A stretch of DNA of 64,000 nt from Flavobacteriaceae bacterium PS02338 (GCA_029959615.1 JASCOD010000001.1:1178001-1242000), one strand, 5' to 3'; shown: positions 1 through 8,894, counted from the first letter of the stretch. A program made the numbers and translations. The notes: generated by a model not told the origin, from the sequence alone.

Positions 1-24
1 TTCAGAATTTGTTAAGCTAGTAAA

Positions 25-1104
25 ATGGAAGTACAAGAAAATACCTCATTTGGCATGCCGCAATCTAGGGTTAACATCATTTATTATGCTAACCAGTACA
101 ATTCTGATATTATTTCTGCATTCGGTGATAGCGGAGTAATACGAAAGGTGGATAGCTTTGGCAATTTATACGACACGGTAAATAAATTGTCGGTTTATGA
201 ACTTGATGTCAGCATTTTGATCGAAGTTCAACCAAATGAAGTTAACGAAGCGCTAGGCTTAGTAGAAACCTTGAAGAAAAACTGGCTAAGTAGAAATTTA
301 GTGGTCATCTTTTTGTTAACGGAAAAAGATGCTTCAGTTACTGCGGCAGCTTTTGCAGCCCGAGTGGCAGATTGTTATTCGCCAGAAGTTTCTTTTAGCG
401 ATGTAAAGTTGCGATTACAATTTTTATCTGCTTATAAAATTCTCAATGAGCAGCTGAAAGACCTGCCAGAAGCGCCTTTGCAGCAGTATAAAACACCTTT
501 CTTAAAAAGATTGCTAGATCTGACGATTTCTGTCAGTGCACTTATAGTTTTAAGCCCAGTATTATTAACTATTGCCATCCTCATCAAGTTGGATTCTAAA
601 GGCCCTGTATTTTATACGAGTAAAAGAGTAGGTACAGGTTATAAAATATTCGATTTTTATAAGTTTAGATCGATGCGAGTAAATGCTGATAAGGAAGTAG
701 AAAACTTAAAAGCAACCGCCGCTAATCAGTATGGAGAGTCTGCATTCTTTAAAATGAAAGATGATCCTCGAGTAACCAAATTGGGTAATTTTTTAAGAAA
801 TTCTAGTATCGACGAACTTCCTCAGTTATTTAACGTCATAAAGGGAGACATGTCGATAGTTGGAAATAGACCATTGCCATTGTATGAAGCTGAGCAGCTG
901 ACTACCAATGAGTGGTCGATGAGGTTTTTAGGACCAGCAGGTATTACTGGACTTTGGCAGATCATCAAAAGAGGAAAAAGTGATATGTCTGATCGTGAGC
1001 GTAAAAAATTAGATAACTTTTATAATAAAAAGTTCTCAGTTTGGTTAGATTTGAAGATTATTTTGATGACAGTACCTGTACTTCTCCAAAAAGAGAAAGT
1101 GTAA
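25..1104 (+). CDS. Initiating sugar phosphotransferase (WcaJ/PglC-type) with N-terminal receiver-like domain
   Basis: This is a 359-residue polyprenyl-phosphate sugar-1-phosphate transferase. It would start repeat-unit synthesis by moving a sugar phosphate from a nucleotide sugar to undecaprenyl phosphate at the inner membrane. The C-terminal half (about 160-355) shows the bacterial sugar transferase pattern: one hydrophobic segment at about 168-188, then KRVG, YKFRSMR, DPRVTKLGNFLR, SIDELPQLFNV, GDMSIVGNRP and GITGLWQ. The first 150 residues replace the multi-helix membrane domain of WcaJ and look like a soluble alpha/beta domain resembling a response-regulator receiver, without an obvious phosphoacceptor Asp. 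It is the first complete gene of the left locus; ten bases separate it from the next gene. The transferase call is strong; the receiver-like reading is inference. Confidence 0.93.
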   Translation: MEVQENTSFGMPQSRVNIIYYANQYNSDIISAFGDSGVIRKVDSFGNLYDTVNKLSVYELDVSILIEVQPNEVNEALGLVETLKKNWLSRNLVVIFLLTEKDASVTAAAFAARVADCYSPEVSFSDVKLRLQFLSAYKILNEQLKDLPEAPLQQYKTPFLKRLLDLTISVSALIVLSPVLLTIAILIKLDSKGPVFYTSKRVGTGYKIFDFYKFRSMRVNADKEVENLKATAANQYGESAFFKMKDDPRVTKLGNFLRNSSIDELPQLFNVIKGDMSIVGNRPLPLYEAEQLTTNEWSMRFLGPAGITGLWQIIKRGKSDMSDRERKKLDNFYNKKFSVWLDLKIILMTVPVLLQKEKV

Positions 1105-1114
1105 TATATAATCT

Positions 1115-1795
1115 ATGACAATAAAAAGGCTTTTTATATTATTGTTGTTCTTAGCGGTCAATGTGCAAATTCATGCGCAAGATGATATTGCAAGTCAAAT
1201 TAATCCCCCCTTATTACAGAAATACATTGATTTAGCCAAAGAATACTATCCGAAAAGGAAAATGTATAAGGCGAGCGAATTAAGTGCTAAGGCAAAAATA
1301 GGTGCTACTAAAGCAGGTTATTTAGAATCTCTAAACGTATCTTACTTTTATAGACCGGATAATGCGGCTATCGTAGATACCACCAATCCATATTCTATTA
1401 ATGGATTTCAATTTGGTGTTTATTTAAATCTAGGTTTGTTGTTTCGTACACCGTCATTGGTAAAGCAAGCTAGGGAAGAATATAATTCAGCTTCTTTCTT
1501 AACAAAAGAGTATGATATTTTGCTTGAAACTGAGGTTAAGCAAAGGTATTTTGAATACCTACAATGGTTTAGTGATCTTAAAGTGAAAAATCAAGCTTAT
1601 TTGGATAATAAAACTGCTAGTGACGGACTTCGTTACAAGTTTGAAAAAGGGGAGGTGTCTTTAGATGTTTATACCAAAGCAAAGTCACTTACTTCTACCA
1701 CTAATTCAGAAAAATTACTGGCTGAGCTAAATATGCTTAGAGCTAAAAGTTCTCTAGAAGCACTAATAGGGAAAAAAATTGAGGAGGTGAAATAA
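1115..1795 (+). CDS. Half-length TolC-like outer membrane efflux protein
   Basis: This 226-residue exported protein has a signal peptide (about 1-21, ending VQIHAQ). Residues about 90-222 resemble one TolC repeat: an amphipathic strand (FQFGVYLNLGLLF), then long helices with YFEYL, KFEKGEVSLDVYTKAKS and a closing LRAKSSLEALIGK. That ending is typical of TolC family proteins, which normally have two such repeats in about 430 residues, so this is about half size. It lies between the initiating transferase and the GumC-like copolymerase, where an outer membrane exporter gene is expected, so a role in polysaccharide export is inferred. No frameshift is visible; the gene is intact and tightly spaced. 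It could instead be a periplasmic coiled-coil protein. Confidence 0.7.
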   Translation: MTIKRLFILLLFLAVNVQIHAQDDIASQINPPLLQKYIDLAKEYYPKRKMYKASELSAKAKIGATKAGYLESLNVSYFYRPDNAAIVDTTNPYSINGFQFGVYLNLGLLFRTPSLVKQAREEYNSASFLTKEYDILLETEVKQRYFEYLQWFSDLKVKNQAYLDNKTASDGLRYKFEKGEVSLDVYTKAKSLTSTTNSEKLLAELNMLRAKSSLEALIGKKIEEVK

Positions 1796-1801
1796 GCAAG
1801 T

Positions 1802-3958
1802 ATGAATATAAAGGAATTTTTAAGTCTTATTTCCAAATACAAATGGCTCATTGTTGCTATTCCTGCAATAACGCTTTTTGTTACCTATCTTTTTGTTAAA
1901 AATCTTCCTAAGCAATATAAATCACAGGCCAAACTATCTACAGGTTTGCTAGATCCTTCTAGACAGGTAGCTCCTGATGTGCCGTCATACTCTGGTCCAG
2001 ATCTTTTAATTAAGATCAATCAGCAATTTACCAATATCATGGATATCATGACCATGCCAAAAAACATGAGCATTCTTTCCTATCGATTAATATTACATGA
2101 TTTAAGAAATCCACAAGCGCCATTTCAAGTACAAAGTGATGATGTAAAGGCGCTAAGTAGTGAGCAGAGGCAGGCAGCCATAAGAGGTTTTGAAGAGCGA
2201 GCAGCTAAGAAGCAGGTATTAACTCCTTTCGATAATTATGACGATGTAAAATATTATAACCTGGTAAAATCTATGGGTTATGACGCTGCGGTAATTAGCA
2301 AAAACTTGTCTATAAGTCACGAAGATAATAGTGATTTTGTTACCGTAGAATTTACTTCAGAAAATACCTTGATGTCGGTTTTCGTAGTCAATACACTTTC
2401 AGAAGATTTTATCAATAACTACAGCATGGATTTGATCAGTAATAAGAACAAATCTATTCTCGTACTGGATTCTCTTTTGAAAAAGAAAGAGACGGTGATG
2501 AATGAGAAAAATCAAGAGCTGAAAGAATATAAGATTAAAAATGAGGTGCTTAATTTGGATAAACAGTCTGCTATTGTTTACCAGCAGATTATCGATTACG
2601 AAAATAAGAAATCTCAGGCCATCATTAACTTGCAATCTTTACAATCTGCTTTGAAAAATGTAAATGATAGGTTGAACAATCCAGCTCTAGACAAATATCT
2701 TGGCGCTGATGTTTCTGCAGATAACCAAGCCATCATTACGCTTAGAAATAAGTTACAAGCTGCTAACGATGATTATATAGATGGTGGCTTTAAGCCAACG
2801 GCTAAGAAAAAAGTAGATTCTTTACAGCAAATGCTCAATGCACAACTGGTGAAAGCGAATGATCAATATGTTGCTGATCCAGTAATTGCAAAACAGACAT
2901 TGGTTCAAAATAGAATCTCAATTGGTATCGATCTAGAGAAGACACGTGCAAGCGTTCAAGATATTGATAAGGAATTAAATAAGTTGAATGCAAAGTTCTC
3001 TGGCATGGTGCCCTTTGACGCGGGTGTACAAAAGTATGAGCGTGATGCAGATGTGGCAACCAAGGAGTATTTGGATTTATTGAATCGTTACAACCAAACG
3101 AATTTAGACAAAAATATAGGTTTACGTCTGCAATTGGAGCAAGAAGGAGTACCAACCGTCGCTGAACCCTCTAAAAAGCTAATTTTCATGGCTTTAAGCG
3201 CTATTGCAAGCTTTGCCATCTGTTTTTGCGTACTTTTTGTAATTCATGTACTAGATCATTCTATAAATAACAAAAAACAGCTTGCTGTAGCCACTAAAGG
3301 AAAGATAATAGGCGAACTAAACTACATCAAACCTGAAAACAGAGACATTGATGAAATTTGGAAGAATGCTGAGCGGAGCCAAGAAATGCTTACCTATAAG
3401 AACTTATTGCGAGAAGTTCGCTTTGAGATAGACAAATCTCTGGCTTCAGGGGGCCAGAAGGTTTTAGGTTTAACGAGATTGCATCCCGAAAACTTCACCA
3501 TTTTCTCTGCGGTAAGTTTGGCATATGGATTTGCGAGATTAGACAAGCAGATTTTATTGATAGGCAATTCGGAAATGGCGGAAGAAATCCAGAAATGGAA
3601 TATTCCAACTGATCAATCGTTAAAAAATGTATTAAACACTTTTACGCTACAGAAGAATAACCTTATTACTTTTTTAAATAAGGATCTAGATGGTGTTTCG
3701 CTATTAGAAAACAAGGATAATCCTAGCATCAGCCAAATATTCAAAGGGCTTAAAAACGAATTCGATTTAATCATCGTTTATTTGGATGCAGTGAATAGCG
3801 TGTCTGACGTGAAAGAATGGATTCAATTTACAGAAAAATACTTAGCCACTTTTATGGCTGGAAACTCGTTGAGTGATAGAGACAAGGAAGCCGTAAAGTC
3901 TTTAAATAGCGACGACAAATTTATAGGCTGGCTAATCAACGGCGTTAAACGAAAATAA
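1802..3958 (+). CDS. GumC/Wzz-like polysaccharide copolymerase with degenerate kinase-like C-terminus
   Basis: This 718-residue inner membrane protein would control chain length and link polymerisation to export. It shows a Wzz N-terminus with a membrane segment near 16-33, a long periplasmic region with coiled coil about 215-430, a second membrane segment near 458-482, and a cytoplasmic domain about 525-718. The last domain follows the BY-kinase layout (YKNLLREVRFEID, then QILLIGNSE, then LIIVYLDA), but the Walker A loop is missing: the segment after KVLGLTR reads LHPENFTIF, with no GKS/GKT. No C-terminal tyrosine cluster is seen. It is therefore predicted to be a non-catalytic kinase relative. 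It follows the half-TolC gene by 6 bases and precedes the polymerase by 6. Confidence 0.88.
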   Translation: MNIKEFLSLISKYKWLIVAIPAITLFVTYLFVKNLPKQYKSQAKLSTGLLDPSRQVAPDVPSYSGPDLLIKINQQFTNIMDIMTMPKNMSILSYRLILHDLRNPQAPFQVQSDDVKALSSEQRQAAIRGFEERAAKKQVLTPFDNYDDVKYYNLVKSMGYDAAVISKNLSISHEDNSDFVTVEFTSENTLMSVFVVNTLSEDFINNYSMDLISNKNKSILVLDSLLKKKETVMNEKNQELKEYKIKNEVLNLDKQSAIVYQQIIDYENKKSQAIINLQSLQSALKNVNDRLNNPALDKYLGADVSADNQAIITLRNKLQAANDDYIDGGFKPTAKKKVDSLQQMLNAQLVKANDQYVADPVIAKQTLVQNRISIGIDLEKTRASVQDIDKELNKLNAKFSGMVPFDAGVQKYERDADVATKEYLDLLNRYNQTNLDKNIGLRLQLEQEGVPTVAEPSKKLIFMALSAIASFAICFCVLFVIHVLDHSINNKKQLAVATKGKIIGELNYIKPENRDIDEIWKNAERSQEMLTYKNLLREVRFEIDKSLASGGQKVLGLTRLHPENFTIFSAVSLAYGFARLDKQILLIGNSEMAEEIQKWNIPTDQSLKNVLNTFTLQKNNLITFLNKDLDGVSLLENKDNPSISQIFKGLKNEFDLIIVYLDAVNSVSDVKEWIQFTEKYLATFMAGNSLSDRDKEAVKSLNSDDKFIGWLINGVKRK

Positions 3959-3964
3959 GCAGCT

Positions 3965-5422
3965 ATGCTTAAAAATCTGCAACTACATATTGCCGATCAC
4001 AAGAAAAAGGTGCTGTTTTTTTTGATAGCATTAAGTCTTTCTATCTTGATTGGCGGTTCTACGCTTCGATATGGCTTTTTAGGACCATTGGTTGCCTTGG
4101 CAGCAGCCGGAGCAGGTGCTTTTTTAATTGCCGCATTTAATAATCCGCGTATTGCATTTATAGTTTATTTCGGCTATTGTTTTGTGCTTGGTTTCGTAGT
4201 AAAAACTTTCTTAAATATTCCCGTTGGCTTAGCCATGGATGCAGTTTTGCTACTCACTTGGGCAAGTATTCTGGTAAACATGAATCGCTTTAACTGGAAA
4301 GCGCTAAAGAACGAACACGTAATGCTGTCGTTAATTTGGTTTGGGATAAGTATGCTGCAGGTACTTAATCCGTATGGAGGTAGCTTTACGGGATGGTTTA
4401 ACGAGCTTAGATTTACTGCTTTAAGTTGGCTGTTAGTTGCTCCAATTGTATTTTTGCTATTCAACCGAATGGCCGACTTAAATCGGTTTATCGGTTTTAT
4501 TTTCTTATTCTCTTGTATTGCGGTACTATATGGCATTAAGCAGTTGTATATGGGCGTAACTAGCGGAGAGCAAGCTTGGTTAGATTCAGGGAATAGTGTA
4601 ACTCATATTTTAGGGGGGAAATTAAGAGTGTTTTCCATTTATTCAGATGCAGGACAATTTGGTGCTTCACAAGCAATTATGTCGGTTATGGCTATGATCT
4701 TGGCAATGGGTCCATTCTCATTTATCAAAAGAATTATTTTCGGGGCAGTAGCATTAATTACCTTATACGGAATGGGTATTTCTGGTACTAGAGGAGCTTT
4801 GTTCGCATTGGTAGCTGGCTTGGGTTATGCACTTTTTCTCAGTAAAAACTTTAAAGTACTAATTATTGGAGGTGCCTTCGCCCTAGGAGGGTTGGGTATA
4901 TTGAAATATACTAAAATTGGAGATGAAATTTTCCAAGTTAGACGTTTGCGTAGTGCGCTAGATCCTAAAGATGCTTCGTTTAACGTAAGGATCATGAATC
5001 AGAAAAAACTAGCCTACTTGCTCAAAGACGTTCCTTTTGGGGCAGGTTTGGGTATGAGTGGAATGAATGGCACGACTTATAATGCCGATAAACCTATCGC
5101 TAACATCCAACCTGATAGTTATTGGGTGAAAGTATGGGTAATGTATGGAATAGTTGGTTTATTGATTTGGTTCGCTATCAATTGCTATATTATTGGAAAA
5201 TGCAGTGGTATTGTTTGGCAGTTGAAAGACCCGAAGTTGAAGACGAAGATGATTGCACTGACTTCTGGAACAGTGGGCTGCTTTGTCTGTAGCTACGGTA
5301 ACGAAGTGATGAATGCTATCCCTTCCTCCGTAATTATGTTTATGTCTTGGTCGTTCGTATTTATTGCCCCATGGTTAGATACACCTAGAAAACCGTTAGA
5401 AACAGATGGAAGTGATTTATAG
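3965..5422 (+). CDS. Wzy/O-antigen ligase family polymerase
   Basis: This 485-residue integral membrane protein has about ten hydrophobic segments and a large loop around residues 320-390. It matches the O-antigen ligase/polymerase superfamily layout (PF04932-like), including GISGTRGALFALVAGL before the loop and RSALDPKDASFNVR plus GAGLGMSGMNG within it. In this locus it most likely joins repeat units into polymer on the periplasmic face. Family members cannot be separated into polymerase and ligase by eye; the neighbouring copolymerase and flippase favour polymerase. Its last 17 bases overlap the next glycosyltransferase, which suggests translational coupling. Confidence 0.88.
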   Translation: MLKNLQLHIADHKKKVLFFLIALSLSILIGGSTLRYGFLGPLVALAAAGAGAFLIAAFNNPRIAFIVYFGYCFVLGFVVKTFLNIPVGLAMDAVLLLTWASILVNMNRFNWKALKNEHVMLSLIWFGISMLQVLNPYGGSFTGWFNELRFTALSWLLVAPIVFLLFNRMADLNRFIGFIFLFSCIAVLYGIKQLYMGVTSGEQAWLDSGNSVTHILGGKLRVFSIYSDAGQFGASQAIMSVMAMILAMGPFSFIKRIIFGAVALITLYGMGISGTRGALFALVAGLGYALFLSKNFKVLIIGGAFALGGLGILKYTKIGDEIFQVRRLRSALDPKDASFNVRIMNQKKLAYLLKDVPFGAGLGMSGMNGTTYNADKPIANIQPDSYWVKVWVMYGIVGLLIWFAINCYIIGKCSGIVWQLKDPKLKTKMIALTSGTVGCFVCSYGNEVMNAIPSSVIMFMSWSFVFIAPWLDTPRKPLETDGSDL

Positions 5423-6605
5423 TATAATTGATTTGTTGTTTTGGATTTTGGGCATTTATTTGGCAATCAATTGCTTATACTTAGGTTTTTTTGGGCTCGT
5501 TGGGTTGCTACCTTTACGCAAATCAAAAAAGGAAGCCACTCAGTTCCGAAAGATCGCAGTGTTGTTTCCAACTTATCAAGAAAATATAGTAATTGTAGAC
5601 AGCGTAAAAACAGCACTGAAACATCAATATAACGGAACTTTCGAAGTAGTAGTCATCGCGGATGGCTTACAGCCTGAAACTTTAGCAACTTTAAAGGAAT
5701 TAGGAGCCAGGGTGGTAGAAGTGTTCTTTGAGAAAAGTACTAAGGGAAAAGCCATGCAATTTGCCATGAACCAGTTAAATGGAGAAGGCTTTGAAATTGC
5801 AGTGGTGCTGGATGTAGATAATATCATGGGTGATGATTGTTTAAGCTATCTGAATGGTTCTTTCGAACAAGGTAGGAGGGTAGTGCAAGCTCATCGTGTC
5901 GCAAAAAATATGGATAGTTCATTCGCATTTCTAGATGCTTGCAACGAAGAAGTGAATAATCATCTTTTCCGTAAAAGTCATGCGGTACTTGGTTTGTCGC
6001 CTGCTTTAATTGGTTCGGGAATGGCTTTTGAATTTGCCTACTTCAGTGATTTACTAAACAACATCGGTGAAACTGTAGGAGAGGATAAGCAGCTTGATTT
6101 TATGATCGCTAAAGATAAGGTGAGCATAGCTTATTTGAACGATGTTTATGTTTATGATGAAAAGATCGAAAATGCAAAAGTTTTTACTAAGCAACGTACC
6201 AGGTGGATCGCTTCTCAAGTTGAGTTTCTAAAAAAATATGCTTTCGAAGGATTTGTACAGCTTTTTAAAGGTAATGTAGAGTTTTTCAATAAAACCTTAC
6301 AAACGTTTTTAGGTCCGCGGATGTTGCTATTGGCGTTACTTTTCGTAATGGTAATTCAATCTTTTTTAAATCCATTTGGCCCACCGGCAGCATTTTGGAT
6401 CGGCTTGTTCATTAGCCTCTGCTTAACTTTAATTATTTCGATACCTGGGAGATTTTATGCTGATAAAAGACTTTACATCGCTTTGTTTCAAATACCGAGA
6501 GCAATGTTTGGTATGGTGGTTGCACTGGCCAGCATCGGGAAGGCAAAAAAGTCTTTTATGGCAACGCCACATAGTAGTAAACCCGTAGAAAAAGAAAACA
6601 TTTAG
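5406..6605 (+). CDS. Membrane-anchored GT2 glycosyltransferase
   Basis: This 399-residue enzyme has an N-terminal membrane segment (about 5-35), a GT-A catalytic domain, and two or three C-terminal membrane segments (about 300-375). Motifs visible are VLFPTYQEN at the start of the fold, VVIADG, the metal-binding VLDVDN (DXD), GEDKQLDF as acceptor-side acid, and QRTRW, the QxxRW motif of processive-type family 2 enzymes. It would add a sugar to the growing lipid-linked unit, or act processively. The ATG overlaps the end of the polymerase gene by 17 bases. Sugar specificity cannot be read from sequence. Confidence 0.92.
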   Translation: MEVIYSIIDLLFWILGIYLAINCLYLGFFGLVGLLPLRKSKKEATQFRKIAVLFPTYQENIVIVDSVKTALKHQYNGTFEVVVIADGLQPETLATLKELGARVVEVFFEKSTKGKAMQFAMNQLNGEGFEIAVVLDVDNIMGDDCLSYLNGSFEQGRRVVQAHRVAKNMDSSFAFLDACNEEVNNHLFRKSHAVLGLSPALIGSGMAFEFAYFSDLLNNIGETVGEDKQLDFMIAKDKVSIAYLNDVYVYDEKIENAKVFTKQRTRWIASQVEFLKKYAFEGFVQLFKGNVEFFNKTLQTFLGPRMLLLALLFVMVIQSFLNPFGPPAAFWIGLFISLCLTLIISIPGRFYADKRLYIALFQIPRAMFGMVVALASIGKAKKSFMATPHSSKPVEKENI

Positions 6606-6607
6606 TT

Positions 6608-6706
6608 ATGCCTTTAGAATTGCTCATTATTCCAGCGTTGATTTTTGGTGTCCTTGGTTTTGTTAGAGGCGTAAGTGCTTATAAAAGAGTTCAAGATAAA
6701 CCTTAA
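6608..6706 (+). CDS. 32-residue single-pass membrane peptide
   Basis: A short frame of ATG plus 31 codons starts 2 bases after the stop of the preceding glycosyltransferase and ends 3 bases before the ATG of the next gene. The product begins MPLELLIIPALIFGVLGFV, a hydrophobic helix, and ends RGVSAYKRVQDKP, a basic tail, so one membrane span with the C-terminus inside is expected by the positive-inside rule. The exact fit between two genes, with no other use for these 99 bases, supports a real small gene. Similar small membrane proteins can act as regulators or stabilisers of membrane enzymes, but no family is recognised here. Confidence 0.6.
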   Translation: MPLELLIIPALIFGVLGFVRGVSAYKRVQDKP

Positions 6707-6709
6707 CAT

Positions 6710-7903
6710 ATGTCTATTATCGAAAACAGAGATATCATTGTTGTTGGGCAACAGCCTTGGGATACCCCAATTGGGAGTAACTGTAAGGATATTGCGCTAG
6801 AGTTTAGTAAACATAATCGCGTGCTGTATATCAATGCACCTTTAGATCGTCGAACTAAGTTTCAGCAGGCAGATACTGATGGAGTAAAGAAACGAGTGCG
6901 TGTAATTAAAGGGGAGGAAGACGGTCTGGAAGAAATTGCCCCTAACTTTTGGGTGTTCTATCCCGATGTAATTAACGAATCCATCAATTGGATTAAGCTT
7001 ACCTCTATTTTTCGCATTCTTAATAAAATCAATAACAAAAGATTTGCAAGGTCTGTTAAAAAGGCAATTCAACGATTAGATTTTAAAAACTTCATTCTGT
7101 TTAACGATAGTGATATGTTTAGAAGCTATCACCTGAAGGAACTTTTAAATCCAGCGACAAGTATTTATTACTCTAGGGATAATTTATTGGCTACACCTTA
7201 TTGGGGCAAACATGGTAAAAGTTTAGAGCCTGAGCTGATTAAAAAAAGCGATTTGTGTGTGGCTAACTCTGTTTATTTGGCTAACTATTGCAAGAAGTAC
7301 AATCCTAATTCATTTTACGTAGGGCAAGGCTGTGATTTAACTATGTTTAAGAATGACGACAGTCTTGTAGTTCCCGATAGTTTGCTTACCATTCCAAAAC
7401 CGATTTTAGGTTATGTAGGTGCTTTGCTATCCATCAGATTAGATGAAGATATTTTGATCTATTTGGCAGAACAAAAGCCTGATTGGAGCATTGTTTTGGT
7501 CGGTCCAGAAGATGATGATTTTAAAGCAAGCAAACTTCATCAACTCAAAAACGTTTATTTCTTGGGATCTCAAAAGCCAGAAACTTTGCCGGCATACATT
7601 AAAGGCTTTGATATTTGTTTAAATCCACAGGCATTAAACCCACTAACTATTGGTAACTATCCACGTAAAATAGATGAATATTTAGCGATGGGTAAGCCAA
7701 CTTTGGCTACCAAAACAGAAGCAATGAGCGTTTTTGAAGGCTATGTTTATATTACAGAAACCAAAGAAGATTATGTGACTTTAGCGGAAAAGGCCCTGGC
7801 AGAGAATAGTGCAGAACTTGAAAATAAACGCATTGCTTTTGCAGAAACCCATACTTGGGAAAAGAACGTAGAGGAAATATATAAAGCGATCCAAACTTTA
7901 TGA
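6710..7903 (+). CDS. GT-B glycosyltransferase (GT1/GT4-like)
   Basis: This 397-residue protein is predicted to be a cytosolic GT-B glycosyltransferase. The C-terminal half shows the usual nucleotide-sugar half: PILGYVGALL, WSIVLVGPED, VYFLGSQKPETLPAYIKGFDICLNP and RKIDEYLAMGKPTLAT, which aligns with the E-x7-E region of GT4 enzymes. The N-terminal half begins DIIVVGQQPWDTPIGSN, a form seen in glycosyltransferases of exopolysaccharide loci. It follows the small membrane peptide by 3 bases and continues the same operon. Donor and acceptor are unknown. Confidence 0.9.
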   Translation: MSIIENRDIIVVGQQPWDTPIGSNCKDIALEFSKHNRVLYINAPLDRRTKFQQADTDGVKKRVRVIKGEEDGLEEIAPNFWVFYPDVINESINWIKLTSIFRILNKINNKRFARSVKKAIQRLDFKNFILFNDSDMFRSYHLKELLNPATSIYYSRDNLLATPYWGKHGKSLEPELIKKSDLCVANSVYLANYCKKYNPNSFYVGQGCDLTMFKNDDSLVVPDSLLTIPKPILGYVGALLSIRLDEDILIYLAEQKPDWSIVLVGPEDDDFKASKLHQLKNVYFLGSQKPETLPAYIKGFDICLNPQALNPLTIGNYPRKIDEYLAMGKPTLATKTEAMSVFEGYVYITETKEDYVTLAEKALAENSAELENKRIAFAETHTWEKNVEEIYKAIQTL

Positions 7904-7915
7904 GTTTTAGGTCGC

Positions 7916-7951
7916 CACAGATACGCAGATCATTTTAACATAATATCTGTG
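7916..7951. repeat. Short inverted repeat, CACAGATA/TATCTGTG
   Basis: Eight-base perfect arms CACAGATA (7916-7923) and TATCTGTG (7944-7951) with a 20-base loop fill the gap between two glycosyltransferase genes. The form GCCACAGATA...TATCTGTGC resembles the CACAGAT-type dispersed repeats seen in many bacterial intergenic regions (from memory, not searched). It may form a weak stem in the mRNA. Confidence 0.55.
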
Positions 7952-7975
7952 CATCCCGAGGCTAATTTTAGAAAG

Positions 7976-8890
7976 ATGTCATTAACCACCATTATTACAG
8001 TCAATTTTCATCAAACGGAAGTGACCATAGATTTGTTAAAATCTGTAGCAAAATCCTATTCACCACAAGAGGTTGAAGTGATTGTTGTAGATAATGGTTC
8101 GGAAAAAAATATGGAGCTGATTTTTCAGCCATATTTTGGAAATATCAAGTACATTCAATCTAAAGAAAATTTAGGCTTTGCTGGAGGAAATAACCTGGGT
8201 ATTAAGCAAGCTAAAGGGGATTATATATTTCTGCTTAATAACGATACTGAAATTCCAGCTGGTTGTGTAGAAACGATGATTGCTGAGCTAGAAGCTAATG
8301 ATAAGATTGGGCTTTTATCTCCACTATTGCTGTATTTCGATCAAAAGGACTTGGTACAGTATGCCGGCTTTACCCCTATGAATTATTTGGTCGCTCGTAA
8401 TGCCTATATCGGTCAATTCGAGAAAAACGTAGGGCAGTTTAACGACAAAACCTACCAAACAGGTTTCTGCCACGGTGCTGCTGTAATCTGTCGTAAAACG
8501 GATTTGCAAAAGGCAGGCTTAATGGATGAAACCTACTTTCTTTACTACGAAGAACTAGATTGGTGCGAAAAGTTTACACGTATTGGAAAGCAGATTTGGT
8601 TTACAGGGAAAACTTATGTCTATCACAAAGAATCAATTAGCGTTGGTAAAGCTAGTGGCTTGAAAATCTATTTCAATACGCGTAATAGAATGTTGTTCAT
8701 TCGAAAAAATACGGGTTGGTTAAATACTATTTTATTTTCTATCTACTTCACTTTAATTGCTTGTCCTAAAGCTGTTTTGAAATACTTGATAAGTGGCGAA
8801 ACTAACTTAGCCAAATGGACTATTCAAGGCTTGTGGTGGAATTTTACCCACGGAAAGAATAGCAGAGAGCTAGGGTATGAAATAAAATGA
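7976..8890 (+). CDS. GT2 rhamnosyltransferase-like glycosyltransferase
   Basis: This protein of about 304 residues has the WbbL-like GT2 pattern: TTIITVNFHQTE, VEVIVVDNGSEKN, NLGFAGGNNLGIKQA, YIFLLNNDTEIP (DXD region), GAAVICRKTD and LDWCEKF. Enzymes of this group often transfer rhamnose or a related deoxysugar, but that is family knowledge, not shown here. The ATG at 7976 is preferred over a GTG at 7949, because the extra residues (HPEANFRK) come from a repeat sequence and the family starts at TTIITVN. The C-terminus has a hydrophobic stretch near residues 240-265. It ends 4 bases before the convergent leucine-rich-repeat gene. Confidence 0.9.
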   Translation: MSLTTIITVNFHQTEVTIDLLKSVAKSYSPQEVEVIVVDNGSEKNMELIFQPYFGNIKYIQSKENLGFAGGNNLGIKQAKGDYIFLLNNDTEIPAGCVETMIAELEANDKIGLLSPLLLYFDQKDLVQYAGFTPMNYLVARNAYIGQFEKNVGQFNDKTYQTGFCHGAAVICRKTDLQKAGLMDETYFLYYEELDWCEKFTRIGKQIWFTGKTYVYHKESISVGKASGLKIYFNTRNRMLFIRKNTGWLNTILFSIYFTLIACPKAVLKYLISGETNLAKWTIQGLWWNFTHGKNSRELGYEIK

Positions 8891-8894
8891 TTTT

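Noticed and set aside
2835..3155. 106-codon frame opposite the copolymerase gene
   Set aside because: It lies fully inside a well-supported gene on the other strand and its sequence has no domain-like pattern.
4174..4536. 120-codon frame opposite the polymerase gene
   Set aside because: It is antisense to a strong membrane protein gene, with no independent support.
7949..7975. GTG start extending the 7976 glycosyltransferase
   Set aside because: The added residues come from an inverted repeat; the family begins at the ATG.
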